Assembly (NCBI GenBank): GCA_002364005.1
Contig: DEXG01000015.1
Coordinates: 328,440 to 392,439 of the forward strand
Reading direction: 5' to 3'
DNA: 64,000 nt
DNA from: Phycisphaerales bacterium UBA3190
GTDB taxonomy: Bacteria; Planctomycetota; Phycisphaerae; Phycisphaerales; UBA1924
In this document: positions 17,909-27,389 of the stretch, one piece after another
Layout: each line of letters starts with the position of its first letter
Numbering within the stretch: the stretch's first letter is position 1
The notes under the pieces: generated by a model
Databases searched by the model: none
Seen by the model: the letters and a program-made list of their open reading frames with translations, nothing else
Told to the model about the DNA's origin: nothing
Program-made: the position numbers and the translations under genes

Positions 17909-18520
17909 TTATCGCCTGCGCCGCGCGAAGACGAGCAGACTCCCCATGAGCAACCCGCCGCCACCCGGCGCGGGGATCTGCGTGGCCAGGACACGAACCG
18001 CGTCGTGCATCAGGAAGCCTGAGTTGGCATCGTTCGACCGGATCTCCACACGGTCGAAAGCCACATCGCTGCTCCAGCCATTCCAAGCCCATTGCGTGTC
18101 GGTCGGCGCGATCAGGTCATCGACGCCGACGAGTTGGTCCGCGGCATAGAACCGGATCTCCCCGTCGTCAGCATCGCTGATGGACGAGAAGTACCCGCCA
18201 AAGGATTGCTGGGCGGAGTTAAACTGGTAGGCGACACCACCCCTGCTCGTACCCATCAGGCGGTCACCCTCGTATGCCGAAACATATTGCTTATACGACC
18301 ACCCGCCGGTGGTGTGCACCCACGAGCCGTCGGTGTTGTACATCTCCGCCATCCCCCCGAACACCTCAACGGTCCCTGAGTCAAAGGTGGAGATGGCCAA
18401 GCCCTGAAAGCCTTCCATCTCAGGAGAGTCGAACTCCGAAACCTGAACAATCCCGGCGCTGGCAAACGAACCCGCGGCTGCGATGCTGAATGCCATGGAA
18501 ATGATGTTTGATCGATGCAT
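17909..18520 (-). CDS. Secreted protein with PAPG-type C-terminal sorting tag
   Basis: A 203-residue exported protein. A signal peptide (MHRSNIISMAFSIAAAG, then FASA) is followed by a predicted beta-rich domain of about 150 residues with FDRVEIRSND and many aromatic/Gly positions. It ends in IPAPGGGGLLMGSLLVFARRRR, split here as IPAPGGGG, a hydrophobic helix, and RRRR. This three-part tail resembles PEP-CTERM tags, with PAPG in place of PEP. The function of the main domain is unknown. The start at 18520 is chosen to put the signal at the N-terminus; an ATG at 18562 would add 14 residues. Confidence 0.75.
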   Translation of the reverse strand: MHRSNIISMAFSIAAAGSFASAGIVQVSEFDSPEMEGFQGLAISTFDSGTVEVFGGMAEMYNTDGSWVHTTGGWSYKQYVSAYEGDRLMGTSRGGVAYQFNSAQQSFGGYFSSISDADDGEIRFYAADQLVGVDDLIAPTDTQWAWNGWSSDVAFDRVEIRSNDANSGFLMHDAVRVLATQIPAPGGGGLLMGSLLVFARRRR

Positions 18521-18678
18521 GCGGTGCCCCAAGAGTGTGGTGATCGCGAGTTCATCCCGCATTCAGAGCGTGCATTTCGATTGCCGCGCATGCAACACCC
18601 AGACTGGGTCGGTTTTACGCGATGACGGCGCAGCTGCCCCAATCGGCACAGACCGAAGCCGTCCAAATGGGGCCAGTG

Positions 18679-19215
18679 TTATTGGGGGGCGTATTCGCCC
18701 TTGGCGATCAGCAGCTGGGCGATCGCCTCACGGACCGCGCCCTGGCCACCGTCCCGCTTGGTCACGAGCGCGCATCGCTCGATCACCTCGGGCTCGGCAT
18801 TCGCAGGGCAGATCGGGAAGCCCACCCGCTCGATCGCGGGCAGATCGGGCCAGTCGTCGCCCATATGAGCCGCCCGGGCCACATCGATGCCGGTCCGCTC
18901 AAGGATCACATCCAGAGCCGCCGACTTATCCCTGCTGCCCTGAATCACCATCTCATCGGGCAACCCGAGCGAACGCAGGCGATGCTTGAGCGCCTCGCCC
19001 GACCGCCCGGTAATGATCGCCAGCCGATAGCCCTTGGTGAGCCAGAGCTTCATCGCAAAGCCATCGCGGACATGAAAGCGTTTGGTCTCGCGCCCGTCGT
19101 CGTCGATGTTGATCGAGCCGTCGGTCATCACGCCATCGACATCGAGCACGAGCAGCTCGATCGAGGCCGGATCGCTGAAGGTTCGCGGGGCGGGTTGATT
19201 GGTCTGACCGCTCAC
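18679..19215 (-). CDS. kdsC: KDO 8-phosphate phosphatase-like HAD hydrolase
   Basis: A 178-residue HAD-superfamily phosphatase that in LPS synthesis removes phosphate from 3-deoxy-manno-octulosonate 8-phosphate. LLVLDVDGVMTDG has the two catalytic Asp (25 and 27), AIITGRSG is motif II, and AAHMGDDWPDLPAI is motif IV. It is the short, capless type that forms tetramers. The start is GTG, overlapping the kdsD stop (GTGA), which supports a two-gene operon and the KDO role rather than another HAD function. Confidence 0.88.
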   Translation of the reverse strand: MSGQTNQPAPRTFSDPASIELLVLDVDGVMTDGSINIDDDGRETKRFHVRDGFAMKLWLTKGYRLAIITGRSGEALKHRLRSLGLPDEMVIQGSRDKSAALDVILERTGIDVARAAHMGDDWPDLPAIERVGFPICPANAEPEVIERCALVTKRDGGQGAVREAIAQLLIAKGEYAPQ

Positions 19216-20267
19216 GCGTCATCCTCGACGAGCTTCATCGCGATCAGGTCCTGCACATCGAGCAGACCGACCGGCTTGTGCTGGTCATCGACAACCGGGA
19301 GTTCGTCGGCTCGGTACTCACGGAACAACGCGACGGCATCGCGTGTCAACGCCTCGATCGAGAGCGCCTTGGGATCGCGGGTCATCACTTCCGCGATCGG
19401 CTTCTGCAGCTCGCCCGGGTCACGCAGGATCAACCGGCGCAGGTCCGAGTCCGTGAAGATCCCCGCGAGCTTGCCCGTCGAATCCACAACGAGCAACGCG
19501 CCCGGGCGACGCACCACCTTGGATGCCTCCCGCAACGCGTCGGCGACCGTGTCGCCCTCGGTCGCGATCGGCAGGTTCTTGCCCGCAACAAATCGGATCA
19601 GCTCGCTCACGGGCTTGAGCAGCGAGCCCAGCGTCCCGCCCGGGTGACGGGCGTGGAAGTCTTCGTTGGTAAACGCCCGCCTCCGCGCCACGGCCAGGGC
19701 CAGGGCATCACCAATCGCCAGGGCCGCGGTCGTCGAGGTCGTGGGTGCGAGAAAATCGCCGTCGCCCGCCTCATCGGTGACCCCCACTTCGAGCGTCACA
19801 TCGGCCAGGCGTTGCAGCGAGCTGACCTTGCCCTCTTTGGGGCCACGGGTGATGGCGATGATGGGCAGCTTGTCCTGACGCAGGATCGATGCGAGTGCGA
19901 CCAGCTCTTCGGTCTCGCCCGAGTGGCTCAGACAGATCGCCAGGTCACTCTTGCGAAAACGCCCCAGATCGCCGTGCGCCGCCTCGGTCGGGTGCACGGC
20001 ATGGCTGGTGATACCCAGCGAGGCCATGGTCGCGGAAATCTTGGCACCGATATGTCCGCTCTTGCCAAGCCCCGAGACGATGACCGTCCCGCCCGCGTCG
20101 GCGGTCTTGACAATCAGATCGATGGCCTGGGTATAGCGTTCATCGACACCAGCCGCGAGCTTGGAGATCGCGGCCGCTTCGTGCTCGAAGACACGGGCGA
20201 TGAATCTGGTTTCGTCCTGATCGGGGATCTTCACCTCGACGGGCTCCCTTTGCGTGCTTGTGGGCAT
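19212..20267 (-). CDS. kdsD: D-arabinose 5-phosphate isomerase (SIS + two CBS domains)
   Basis: Converts ribulose 5-phosphate to arabinose 5-phosphate, the sugar precursor of KDO. The SIS domain spans about residues 45-180 (TVIVSGLGKSGHIG, ICLSHSGETEELV), followed by the family motif HARHPGGTLG and two CBS domains (about 220-350). Length of 351 is near the usual 320-330. It is the first gene of a pair with kdsC. With kdsC it implies a KDO-containing outer-membrane glycolipid. Confidence 0.93.
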   Translation of the reverse strand: MPTSTQREPVEVKIPDQDETRFIARVFEHEAAAISKLAAGVDERYTQAIDLIVKTADAGGTVIVSGLGKSGHIGAKISATMASLGITSHAVHPTEAAHGDLGRFRKSDLAICLSHSGETEELVALASILRQDKLPIIAITRGPKEGKVSSLQRLADVTLEVGVTDEAGDGDFLAPTTSTTAALAIGDALALAVARRRAFTNEDFHARHPGGTLGSLLKPVSELIRFVAGKNLPIATEGDTVADALREASKVVRRPGALLVVDSTGKLAGIFTDSDLRRLILRDPGELQKPIAEVMTRDPKALSIEALTRDAVALFREYRADELPVVDDQHKPVGLLDVQDLIAMKLVEDDA

Positions 20268-20294
20268 GCGTTAAGGGTATGCCGATCGTGGCGA

Positions 20295-20504
20295 TCAGGC
20301 GTTCGGGACGACTTTCTTGCCCTGACAGCAGGGACACGGGATCGGGTGGCCCGTGCTGGGCTGGAGGGAGGGCACGGCATTGAAGCCGAGCGTTCGCACC
20401 GCGACCGTCATCGGGCACGCCACATGCCCCTGACCATGGCACTGCGGGCAGCGCTTGAGTTCGATGTCGCCGACGAGTCGAAGGGTGGTCTGTGCAAGGT
20501 CCAT
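20295..20504 (-). CDS. Small DnaJ-type zinc-finger protein
   Basis: A 69-residue protein with two cysteine pairs, CPQCHGQG and CPCCQGKK, about 34 residues apart. Both resemble the CxxCxGxG repeats of the DnaJ zinc centre and probably bind one zinc ion. No other domain is present and no function can be assigned. It lies 28 bases upstream of nothing obvious on its own strand except the kdsD promoter region, so it may be monocistronic. No clear SD precedes the ATG. Confidence 0.6.
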   Translation of the reverse strand: MDLAQTTLRLVGDIELKRCPQCHGQGHVACPMTVAVRTLGFNAVPSLQPSTGHPIPCPCCQGKKVVPNA

Positions 20505-20562
20505 GCTGTCTTATCGGCAACTTGCGGGCGTTGCATCAAGCGAACTGCAAAGGAGTTGCATG

Positions 20563-20594
20563 AAAAAACACGGCCAGGCGGATGCCTGACCGTG
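20563..20594 (-). terminator. Rho-independent terminator of the PAPG-tag gene
   Basis: An 11-bp stem CACGGTCAGGC / GCCTGGCCGTG on the minus strand (one G-T), loop ATCC, followed by six T (20563-20568), about 40 bases after the stop at 20634. Confidence 0.85.
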
Positions 20595-20633
20595 CGGAGC
20601 TGTCGTTCAACGAGTGTGGTGACTCGTCAATAT

Positions 20634-21272
20634 TCAGCGGCGACGACGGGTTGCCATGAGCCCACCGAGCCCGAGCAGTGCAACTGAGCCCGGTGCGGGG
20701 GTCAGCGCGACATCATCGACATAGACGCCGTTGGCGATGCCGTCGACTGCACCAGCCGAGAGCTGGAAACGCAGGAGGAAGGAGTCCGCACCTGCTGCCG
20801 ATGTGAGATCGATCGAGAACTGCTGGTAGCCGTCGTTGATGCCAAGCCCGATGAGCGAGGTCAGCGATTCGCCGCGGACGCCGCCGCCGTCGCTGCCGTC
20901 CTGGTCGAGCCAGAGGATCTGGACGAAGGTGTCCATGCCAACGAAGTCGGTCGAGTCGACCATGGCGTAGAACGAGAGGTTGTAGTCCGTCTCAGCGGTG
21001 ATGCTGCCGACGGGCTGGTTCTGCTCGATGAAGTACGCCCCGCCCACGGCGACATTGGTGATGTGATCGAATGACATGTAGGCGCTGTAGTCGCCCGAGT
21101 TCGGGTTGGCCATGCTGCGCTCAACCGAGCCCGAGGGGCCGCCGAAGATCTCGGCCCAGTTGTCAGCGTCTGCACCGGTGCCTGCTTCGAAGCCGGCATT
21201 GATGATGTCAGCTGATGCGAATGACGCTGCAGCGGCGGCAGCGAGGATGGCGATTGTGGTCGTGGTCTTCAT
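20634..21272 (-). CDS. Secreted carbohydrate-binding-like protein with PAPG sorting tag
   Basis: A 212-residue exported protein. The signal peptide MKTTTTIAILAAAAAASFAS is followed by IINAGFEAG, then a jelly-roll-like beta domain of the kind seen in many PEP-CTERM proteins (NYLSFYAMVD-like strands, VYVDDVALTPAPG). The tail is LTPAPG, a hydrophobic helix, then RRRR. The SD GAGGAAACAC precedes the ATG at 21272; the open frame further upstream has no signal-like start. Probably surface-attached, ligand unknown. It has its own terminator and a perfect palindrome 77 bases upstream. Confidence 0.8.
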   Translation of the reverse strand: MKTTTTIAILAAAAAASFASADIINAGFEAGTGADADNWAEIFGGPSGSVERSMANPNSGDYSAYMSFDHITNVAVGGAYFIEQNQPVGSITAETDYNLSFYAMVDSTDFVGMDTFVQILWLDQDGSDGGGVRGESLTSLIGLGINDGYQQFSIDLTSAAGADSFLLRFQLSAGAVDGIANGVYVDDVALTPAPGSVALLGLGGLMATRRRR

Positions 21273-21348
21273 GTGTTTCCTCTTCTTCTTTTGATGCTGT
21301 ACGGATCGACAGCAGTTGGTGTGGCTTCTGCAAAGAGACAGTGCCACA

Positions 21349-21363
21349 GCGTAACTGTTACGC
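21349..21363. promoter_or_regulatory. Perfect 7-1-7 palindrome, possible operator
   Basis: GCGTAAC and GTTACGC flank one base, 77 bases upstream of the start of the sorting-tag gene at 20634-21272. The position fits a repressor or activator site; the regulator is unknown. Confidence 0.4.
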
Positions 21364-21503
21364 CATGTCAACTCAAGATTATTTCGATCAAAAGCGGAAC
21401 ATATCGATGATTTTTCCCCTTAGCACCTCATTTTTCGCCTGAAAACCACGCACGGACTTGGAACTGTTTCTGTATTTCTTGCCGTTCGGAGGCCTTACGA
21501 AAC

Positions 21504-22184
21504 TCATTCATGATGCGGCCGACCGCATTCGGGGCAGATGGGCAAGTCCTGTATGTCGTAGCCACAGCCCTGACACAGATGCAGTTCAGCCCATCGACTC
21601 GCCTTGGTCGATCGCCCGATCAGCGAAGGCACGATCGGGAGCACGCCGATCATCAACCACGCTGCTGAAGTATGGATGAGCGTGTTGCCAAGCACACCCA
21701 ATGGCGCAAGCCGTATGCGGGGCGCTGTGCCGATCGGTGGCTCAGCAAAGCGCACCGTCCCATCACGCTGCACAACTCGGATCGTTCGTATCTCATAACT
21801 ATTGAGCGGCATCCCGCACCCGATCACCTCCATGCTGTAGTGCGTGCCCGCATCGTCCCACGCGGTCGCATAGACCGAACGAACAAACATCACGGCACCG
21901 CCGAAGTACGCCTTCTTCTCGGGCTTCGGCCATGCCAATAAACTCGGTGTCATCGAGGGCCAACCCGCACTTGTTCGCGGCGGGTACAGATTGCGAACCA
22001 GGCTGCTCTTGCCCTGCTGCTTCTGCAAGCCGATGAACCACCGACAGCCCCCGAGGTTGAGCAACAGCATGACGACAACGAGGATCTGAAAGCTGCGAAG
22101 CAGATAGCGTCGTTCGTGTTCGAGCAACCCGATCTGCGGCATGGGCTCGCGTTCATTCTGAGTTGATGCCGACGGGGATGACAT
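21504..22184 (-). CDS. Membrane protein with C-terminal zinc ribbon
   Basis: A 226-residue protein with one membrane helix near residues 33-47 (ILVVVMLLLNLGG) and a second near 172-188. The C-terminus has CQGCGYDIQDLPICPECG: two CxxC pairs that form a zinc ribbon. This arrangement is common in otherwise unnamed planctomycete membrane proteins. The SD GGAGGT with a 6-base spacer supports the start at 22184. Function is unknown. Confidence 0.75.
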   Translation of the reverse strand: MSSPSASTQNEREPMPQIGLLEHERRYLLRSFQILVVVMLLLNLGGCRWFIGLQKQQGKSSLVRNLYPPRTSAGWPSMTPSLLAWPKPEKKAYFGGAVMFVRSVYATAWDDAGTHYSMEVIGCGMPLNSYEIRTIRVVQRDGTVRFAEPPIGTAPRIRLAPLGVLGNTLIHTSAAWLMIGVLPIVPSLIGRSTKASRWAELHLCQGCGYDIQDLPICPECGRPHHE

Positions 22185-22302
22185 CGCGTGACCTCCACAG
22201 GATCGATACGCGGATTACTCTTCGCTGTTGCAGGTGATCGTGCAGCGAGGCGTGGGAGGCGGCGTTGAACGCGAAGATCGCGAAGGGCTCGAAGAGGGGC
22301 TG

Positions 22303-22343
22303 AACGCAGAGGGCGCAAAGGTCACGCAGAGGACGCAGAGAAG
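22303..22343 (+). repeat. Short tandem CGCAGAGG-type repeat
   Basis: Four imperfect 9-11 base units in a row: ACGCAGAGG, GCGCAAAGG, TCACGCAGAGG, ACGCAGAGA. The units have no spacers, so this is not a CRISPR array. It lies in the 622-base gene-free stretch 22185-22806. Confidence 0.6.
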
Positions 22344-22362
22344 AGTGGCTGGGAGGCCTGTG

Positions 22363-22664
22363 CCCTCCTTCGATCCGGAGGACGAAGGAGGGGGTGGTGC
22401 TTGTGCGTTCGTTTTGAGAGAACATTGAGGAATGAGCGTGGTTGCACTTTCTCCTCCTTCGCTCGTCGAGTCGAAGGAGGGCACGAATGGATGAGAAAGG
22501 AAGGCACCCGGCGAAGAGAAGAGAAAGAGGGTTGGGTGCCCTGCTTCACTCCGCTGCAGGCGGATGAAGCAGGAACAATTACCACGGCAGTCCCCGCCTA
22601 CCCACCAACGGCTCCCATTTCAAGGTGCCACGACTCGCCGCGCAGCGGCGCAGTCGTGCCCTTG
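22363..22664. repeat. Cluster of five palindromic hairpin elements
   Basis: Five hairpins lie within 300 bases. (1) 22363-22372 with 22383-22392, 10 bp. (2) 22453-22461 with 22472-22480, 9 bp, same CCTCCTTCG arm as the first. (3) 22503-22509 with 22534-22540. (4) 22540-22554 with 22560-22573, about 14 bp with a one-base bulge. (5) 22621-22641 with 22645-22664, about 18 imperfect bp. Several share GTGCCC/GGGCAC edges. They look like a group of mobile or REP-like palindromic units next to the AT-rich gene. No gene was recognised in 22185-22791. Confidence 0.6.
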
Positions 22665-22791
22665 GATGACTTGATGTATCCGATTGTGGTATGAGCTTGT
22701 AGCCGACAGCCTCTGGGATGAAGCACGCCCAAGCCGGTCTTCGACGCACCGCTTGTCCGCCTCAGAGCGAAGCAGGGCATGCACATGCTTG

Positions 22792-22797
22792 TATAAT
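22792..22797 (+). promoter_or_regulatory. Candidate -10 box of the nuclease-like gene
   Basis: TATAAT ends ten bases before the ATG at 22807, so a transcript from it would start at or near the start codon (leaderless). No convincing -35 box is seen at the usual distance, and no SD precedes the ATG. Confidence 0.4.
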
Positions 22798-22806
22798 GCA
22801 TCTGCA

Positions 22807-23717
22807 ATGGAAAACATCATCAAAAAAGATAGACCAGTTCTGATTTGCAAGAGCGACATATCCAGAACCTCTCTTTTAAAGAGAGCAACTGATTGCAAAA
22901 ATTGGCTGCAAGAATCTGATTTCCGCTTTAGCCCCACAGGGCGATTTGCTCGATTATTTGACGCAATATCTAGCGGGACCAACGACATCATACTTCCAGA
23001 TGAAAAAAGGTTCCCACTCATACGCCAATCTCTCAAGGACCTTCACGAACTCTCATTCATCATCGATGCTTTTGGATCAGACCTCTATTCAAACACGCTC
23101 CGGAACAAATTTCAAGACATCTTGACTGGCGACCCCTTACCAAACATCCCAAACAAACATACACAAGGATATGACACACAGGCCGAACTCTTTGTTGGGG
23201 CGATTTGCAAGCGATCCGGAATGAACCCAATTCCCGGAGACACTGGTGAACCAGACTGGCTAATCTCAACACCGGCATTCCGACTTGCTCTCGAAGTCAA
23301 ACGATGCAAAACAGTCAAGGGTTTAGAGAATCATGTCCGGAAGGCAGCAGGCCAAATTTCCAAGAGCGGCCGCGGCGGGGTGATTGTACTTGATGTTACC
23401 CACGCTTTTAATCCGAAGCACGAGCAAATCAAAGTACCAGCAACAGAAGAAATGATTGCTAATGCACACAAAAAGCACATTGACCACATCATGTCTTCCC
23501 ACTTAAAAAATATCAACAATTGGATAGGTCAGAGATCCATCGGCTTTGTTTATGTGCACCAAACGATCTTCAGACCAGGTGCCAAGAATAAATCTTGGAA
23601 CATGAATTGGACGGCATTCAACATGTGGTGCCGCCTAGACATCCACAAAAAATTAAATGCACCGAGAGGTCCATACGATGAATTCGCAAACCTGTTTTGG
23701 GCTGCGCAGCCGCGTCT

Positions 23718-23721
<4 letters not shown>
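22807..23721 (+). CDS. AT-rich gene for a putative PD-(D/E)xK-superfamily nuclease
   Basis: A 304-residue protein. Residues 127-165 carry a nuclease-like layout: Glu127 in TQAELFVG, PDW at 149-151, and EVKR at 163-166, i.e. E...PD...ExK, with a following conserved-looking helix. The N-terminal 120 residues resemble nothing I know. It lacks a methyltransferase or helicase partner nearby. Its base composition is clearly more AT-rich than neighbouring genes (Lys AAA/AAG, Asn and Ile codons), suggesting horizontal transfer, and it follows the palindrome cluster. It may be a restriction-like or defence endonuclease; the assignment rests on motif pattern only. Confidence 0.6.
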
Positions 23722-24992
<1,271 letters not shown>

Positions 24993-25119
24993 GGGTATCT
25001 CCTGCGGGTAGGACAGGTGAATCTTAGCATTCATGTGCTCGTGGAACCGTGCAGTTGAGATCACCACGCGTTTCTGGCAGGCTTCGAGCTTCGCTATTCT
25101 GGAAGCTCGGGGATGCTGC

Positions 25120-25147
25120 TTGAATATGTGTGGCTGTGTGGTACATT
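25120..25147 (+). promoter_or_regulatory. Candidate promoter of the FG-GAP-like gene
   Basis: TTGAAT (25120-25125) and TACATT (25142-25147) with a 16-base spacer, 47 bases before the start. The two promoters proposed before the paralogues at 52023 and 52871 also have 16-base spacers. Confidence 0.4.
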
Positions 25148-25194
25148 GATAGTAGATCAGTCTATTTCGTTCGTATGCATACCCAAGGAGCACC

Positions 25195-26583
25195 ATGATG
25201 CGATATCAAAGAATGTTACCGATCCTCACACTCGCGAGTGTATCCCTCAACTCAACGGCCAATGCGCAGGCCTGGTTTGAGCCGCTCCCCTTCACGCTAC
25301 CGGTGGCTGCGGACTTTTCCGGGCTTGGCGCATCATCTGGGATGTTCGGCGATCGCGTCTATTTTGGTGCGCCCGGCACAAACGCACTCGGGACCGCTGC
25401 CGGTACGGTGTACGGGTACGATATGGATGCGCCGATGAGCGCGCCGCTTCAGCTCTCGCATCCGGACATTGATTCGGGCGATCGGTTTGGTGCGGCGTTG
25501 GCCGTGCGTGATTGGAGCTATGGCGACGGCAACCGGCTGAGTGTCGTTGTTGGTGCCCCTGGCGATGAGGGCCCCAACGGCGATCAGGGGCGTGTTTACT
25601 TCTTCGATTACGACACCAGCTTTATGTACACTTTAACTGCCCCAAACGGGCAGGCAGGTGACGAGTTTGGCTCGGCGATTGGCGTCTTTGAAGTAGCGGT
25701 CGTGGTCGGCTCACCCGCGGTTTCGGACGACAACGGCTACCCCAAAGGCGAGGCCCATTACTACACGCAGACCCCTGACGATGTCACGCACAGCATGGTG
25801 CTGGAGCCGCAAAATACGTTTGATTTTTCTTTCGGCGCTTCGATCTCTTCGAATCGTTATCGTTTTCTCATCGGCGCCCCAGGGATTCCGGACGGCTCGC
25901 CGATGCCGAACCTGCTCTCGACGCGAGGCGCGGCGTATCTGTACGACCCGAGCGGGCAACTGATCACTCGTCTCACCGCTCCAATCCGCACCAATCATGC
26001 CCATTTTGGTGCGAGCATCGCGCAGGGCGATCGATTTGGGACTGTGATTGGTGCACCGGGCGATTCTTTCTCCAGCGACAACGCTGGGGCTGCGTATTTC
26101 TGGGATGAGATCGATGGCCAGAGCGTTCCGGTAACGCTGGCTCCGTCTGAGCTTGATCCTGATGACCGCTTCGGGCATGCGCTCGCGATCAATGACAACT
26201 TTATCTTCGTCGGTGCTCCGGGAGATGATGACGCCGGTCAGAACGCGGGTGCGGTTTATGTGTTCAGTATCGAAACGCAGCAGCTTATGCAGAAGATCAC
26301 ACCCGAGGGGCTGAGCGGAGATCTGAGTGAGGTGCGGTTCGGTTCGAGTATCAGCGTCTTCGACGATGATCGTGTCGCAGTGGGCGCGGAAGGCTTCAAT
26401 GGGGTAGGGCAGACGTATGTGCTCGAAAACACCTGCGCGATCGATTTCGATTACAACGGTGTGCTTGATTTCTTCGACGTCAGCGGATTCATCGTGATTG
26501 AGCCTGATCTCAACCTGGATGGGCAGTTCAACTTCTTCGATGTATCGCTCTTCCTCCAGCTCTACAGCTCGAGCTGCAACTGA
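25195..26583 (+). CDS. Secreted FG-GAP/integrin-like repeat protein with dockerin-like tail
   Basis: A 462-residue exported protein (signal peptide ending NSTANA). About six repeats carry VVVGAPGD, FLIGAPGI, TVIGAPGD and IFVGAPGD with following GxVYVF-like strands, which is the FG-GAP beta-propeller type. The C-terminus holds DFDYNGVLDFFDV and DLNLDGQFNFFDV, calcium loops like those closing the protein at 662-2878. It is probably a surface or extracellular binding protein. AAGGAG at 25185-25190 serves either ATG at 25195 or 25198. A strong shared terminator follows. Confidence 0.85.
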   Translation: MMRYQRMLPILTLASVSLNSTANAQAWFEPLPFTLPVAADFSGLGASSGMFGDRVYFGAPGTNALGTAAGTVYGYDMDAPMSAPLQLSHPDIDSGDRFGAALAVRDWSYGDGNRLSVVVGAPGDEGPNGDQGRVYFFDYDTSFMYTLTAPNGQAGDEFGSAIGVFEVAVVVGSPAVSDDNGYPKGEAHYYTQTPDDVTHSMVLEPQNTFDFSFGASISSNRYRFLIGAPGIPDGSPMPNLLSTRGAAYLYDPSGQLITRLTAPIRTNHAHFGASIAQGDRFGTVIGAPGDSFSSDNAGAAYFWDEIDGQSVPVTLAPSELDPDDRFGHALAINDNFIFVGAPGDDDAGQNAGAVYVFSIETQQLMQKITPEGLSGDLSEVRFGSSISVFDDDRVAVGAEGFNGVGQTYVLENTCAIDFDYNGVLDFFDVSGFIVIEPDLNLDGQFNFFDVSLFLQLYSSSCN

Positions 26584-26631
26584 GCTTTTCGTATGATGTG
26601 AGCGCACCCAGAGTTCTAGTAATCACAATGA

Positions 26632-26666
26632 AAACGACACCCGAGCGTAGCGCTCGGGTGTCGTTT
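26632..26666. terminator. Bidirectional terminator with 16-bp perfect stem
   Basis: AAACGACACCCGAGCG (26632-26647) pairs perfectly with 26651-26666 around a 3-base loop. A-runs and T-runs on both sides let it work for the gene ending at 26583 and the opposite gene ending at 26689. Confidence 0.9.
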
Positions 26667-26688
26667 CTTTAATCTATCCAGAATGTGC

Positions 26689-27225
26689 TCAGTCGTCCGA
26701 GATGTAGCTGCCCTGACGCGCGTTCTGGTCCAGCGGCACGCCTCGGAAGCGACGCGGCTCGACCGGAACCCACTCGCGGCTCGGGTCCTCGAACTCGACC
26801 GGCTCGATCTCCTCGTCGGGGTACTCAACGCCATCGCGGATCGAAACCTTGAGCATGCGGGCATCGGAGCCCGGGACCGCCATCTTGTTCTCCAGGTCGG
26901 TCCGGCGCTTGTCCTTGTCGTAGATCGCCCACTGCATGATGTCGGGGCGACGGGTCGTGCCCTCTTTGGCCTGGTTCTCGAGGAACCGCACCGTCACCTT
27001 GGACCCGATCGGCACATCGACCGTCCACAGCGGCTCGCTGTCACGGAAATCGTACAGCGTCACCGTCAGGGGCTCGAACGGGGTCGAGATGTAGGTGAAC
27101 GAGTCGGTCGAACGCATGTTCCCGCCCGGCTCGTTCGATACAAGTTGCTTGATGCACCCGCTCAGGGCGAGTGTGCTCAGCAGGGTCAGGGCTATCAGCG
27201 TGCAACGGTTCGCGGTGCTCGTCAT
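26689..27225 (-). CDS. Putative lipoprotein, function unknown
   Basis: A 178-residue protein with a lipoprotein signal: hydrophobic core and LALSGC as lipobox near residue 24. The mature part has no motif I recognise; it contains VTLYDFRDSEPLWTVDVPIG and ends rich in Glu, Pro and Arg (EPRRFRGVPLDQNARQG). GGAGAGAAACGA precedes the ATG. It is divergent from ispF and shares a terminator with the FG-GAP-like gene. Likely attached to a membrane in the periplasm. Confidence 0.7.
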   Translation of the reverse strand: MTSTANRCTLIALTLLSTLALSGCIKQLVSNEPGGNMRSTDSFTYISTPFEPLTVTLYDFRDSEPLWTVDVPIGSKVTVRFLENQAKEGTTRRPDIMQWAIYDKDKRRTDLENKMAVPGSDARMLKVSIRDGVEYPDEEIEPVEFEDPSREWVPVEPRRFRGVPLDQNARQGSYISDD

Positions 27226-27324
27226 TCGTTTCTCTCCGGCGGGGCCTCATGCCCTGCTGCAGTATAGCGTGGCCTGCCCGATCGCGATCATCACAGACGA
27301 TCCGGGCTCTCTGGTTTCTATCGG

Positions 27325-27330
27325 TATAAT
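27325..27330 (+). promoter_or_regulatory. Candidate -10 box of ispF
   Basis: TATAAT lies 60 bases before the ispF start in a divergent gap. A matching -35 box is not evident. Confidence 0.35.
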
Positions 27331-27389
27331 TGGGTACGGACTCGCACGAAACTCGGTTCAGATCAATTCCAGCACGAGATCAAACAACC

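Noticed and set aside
22303..22343. CRISPR array
   Set aside because: Units are 9-11 bases with no spacers.
22401..22694. A 97-codon frame in the palindrome cluster
   Set aside because: It is made of hairpin sequence; no SD and no protein-like character.
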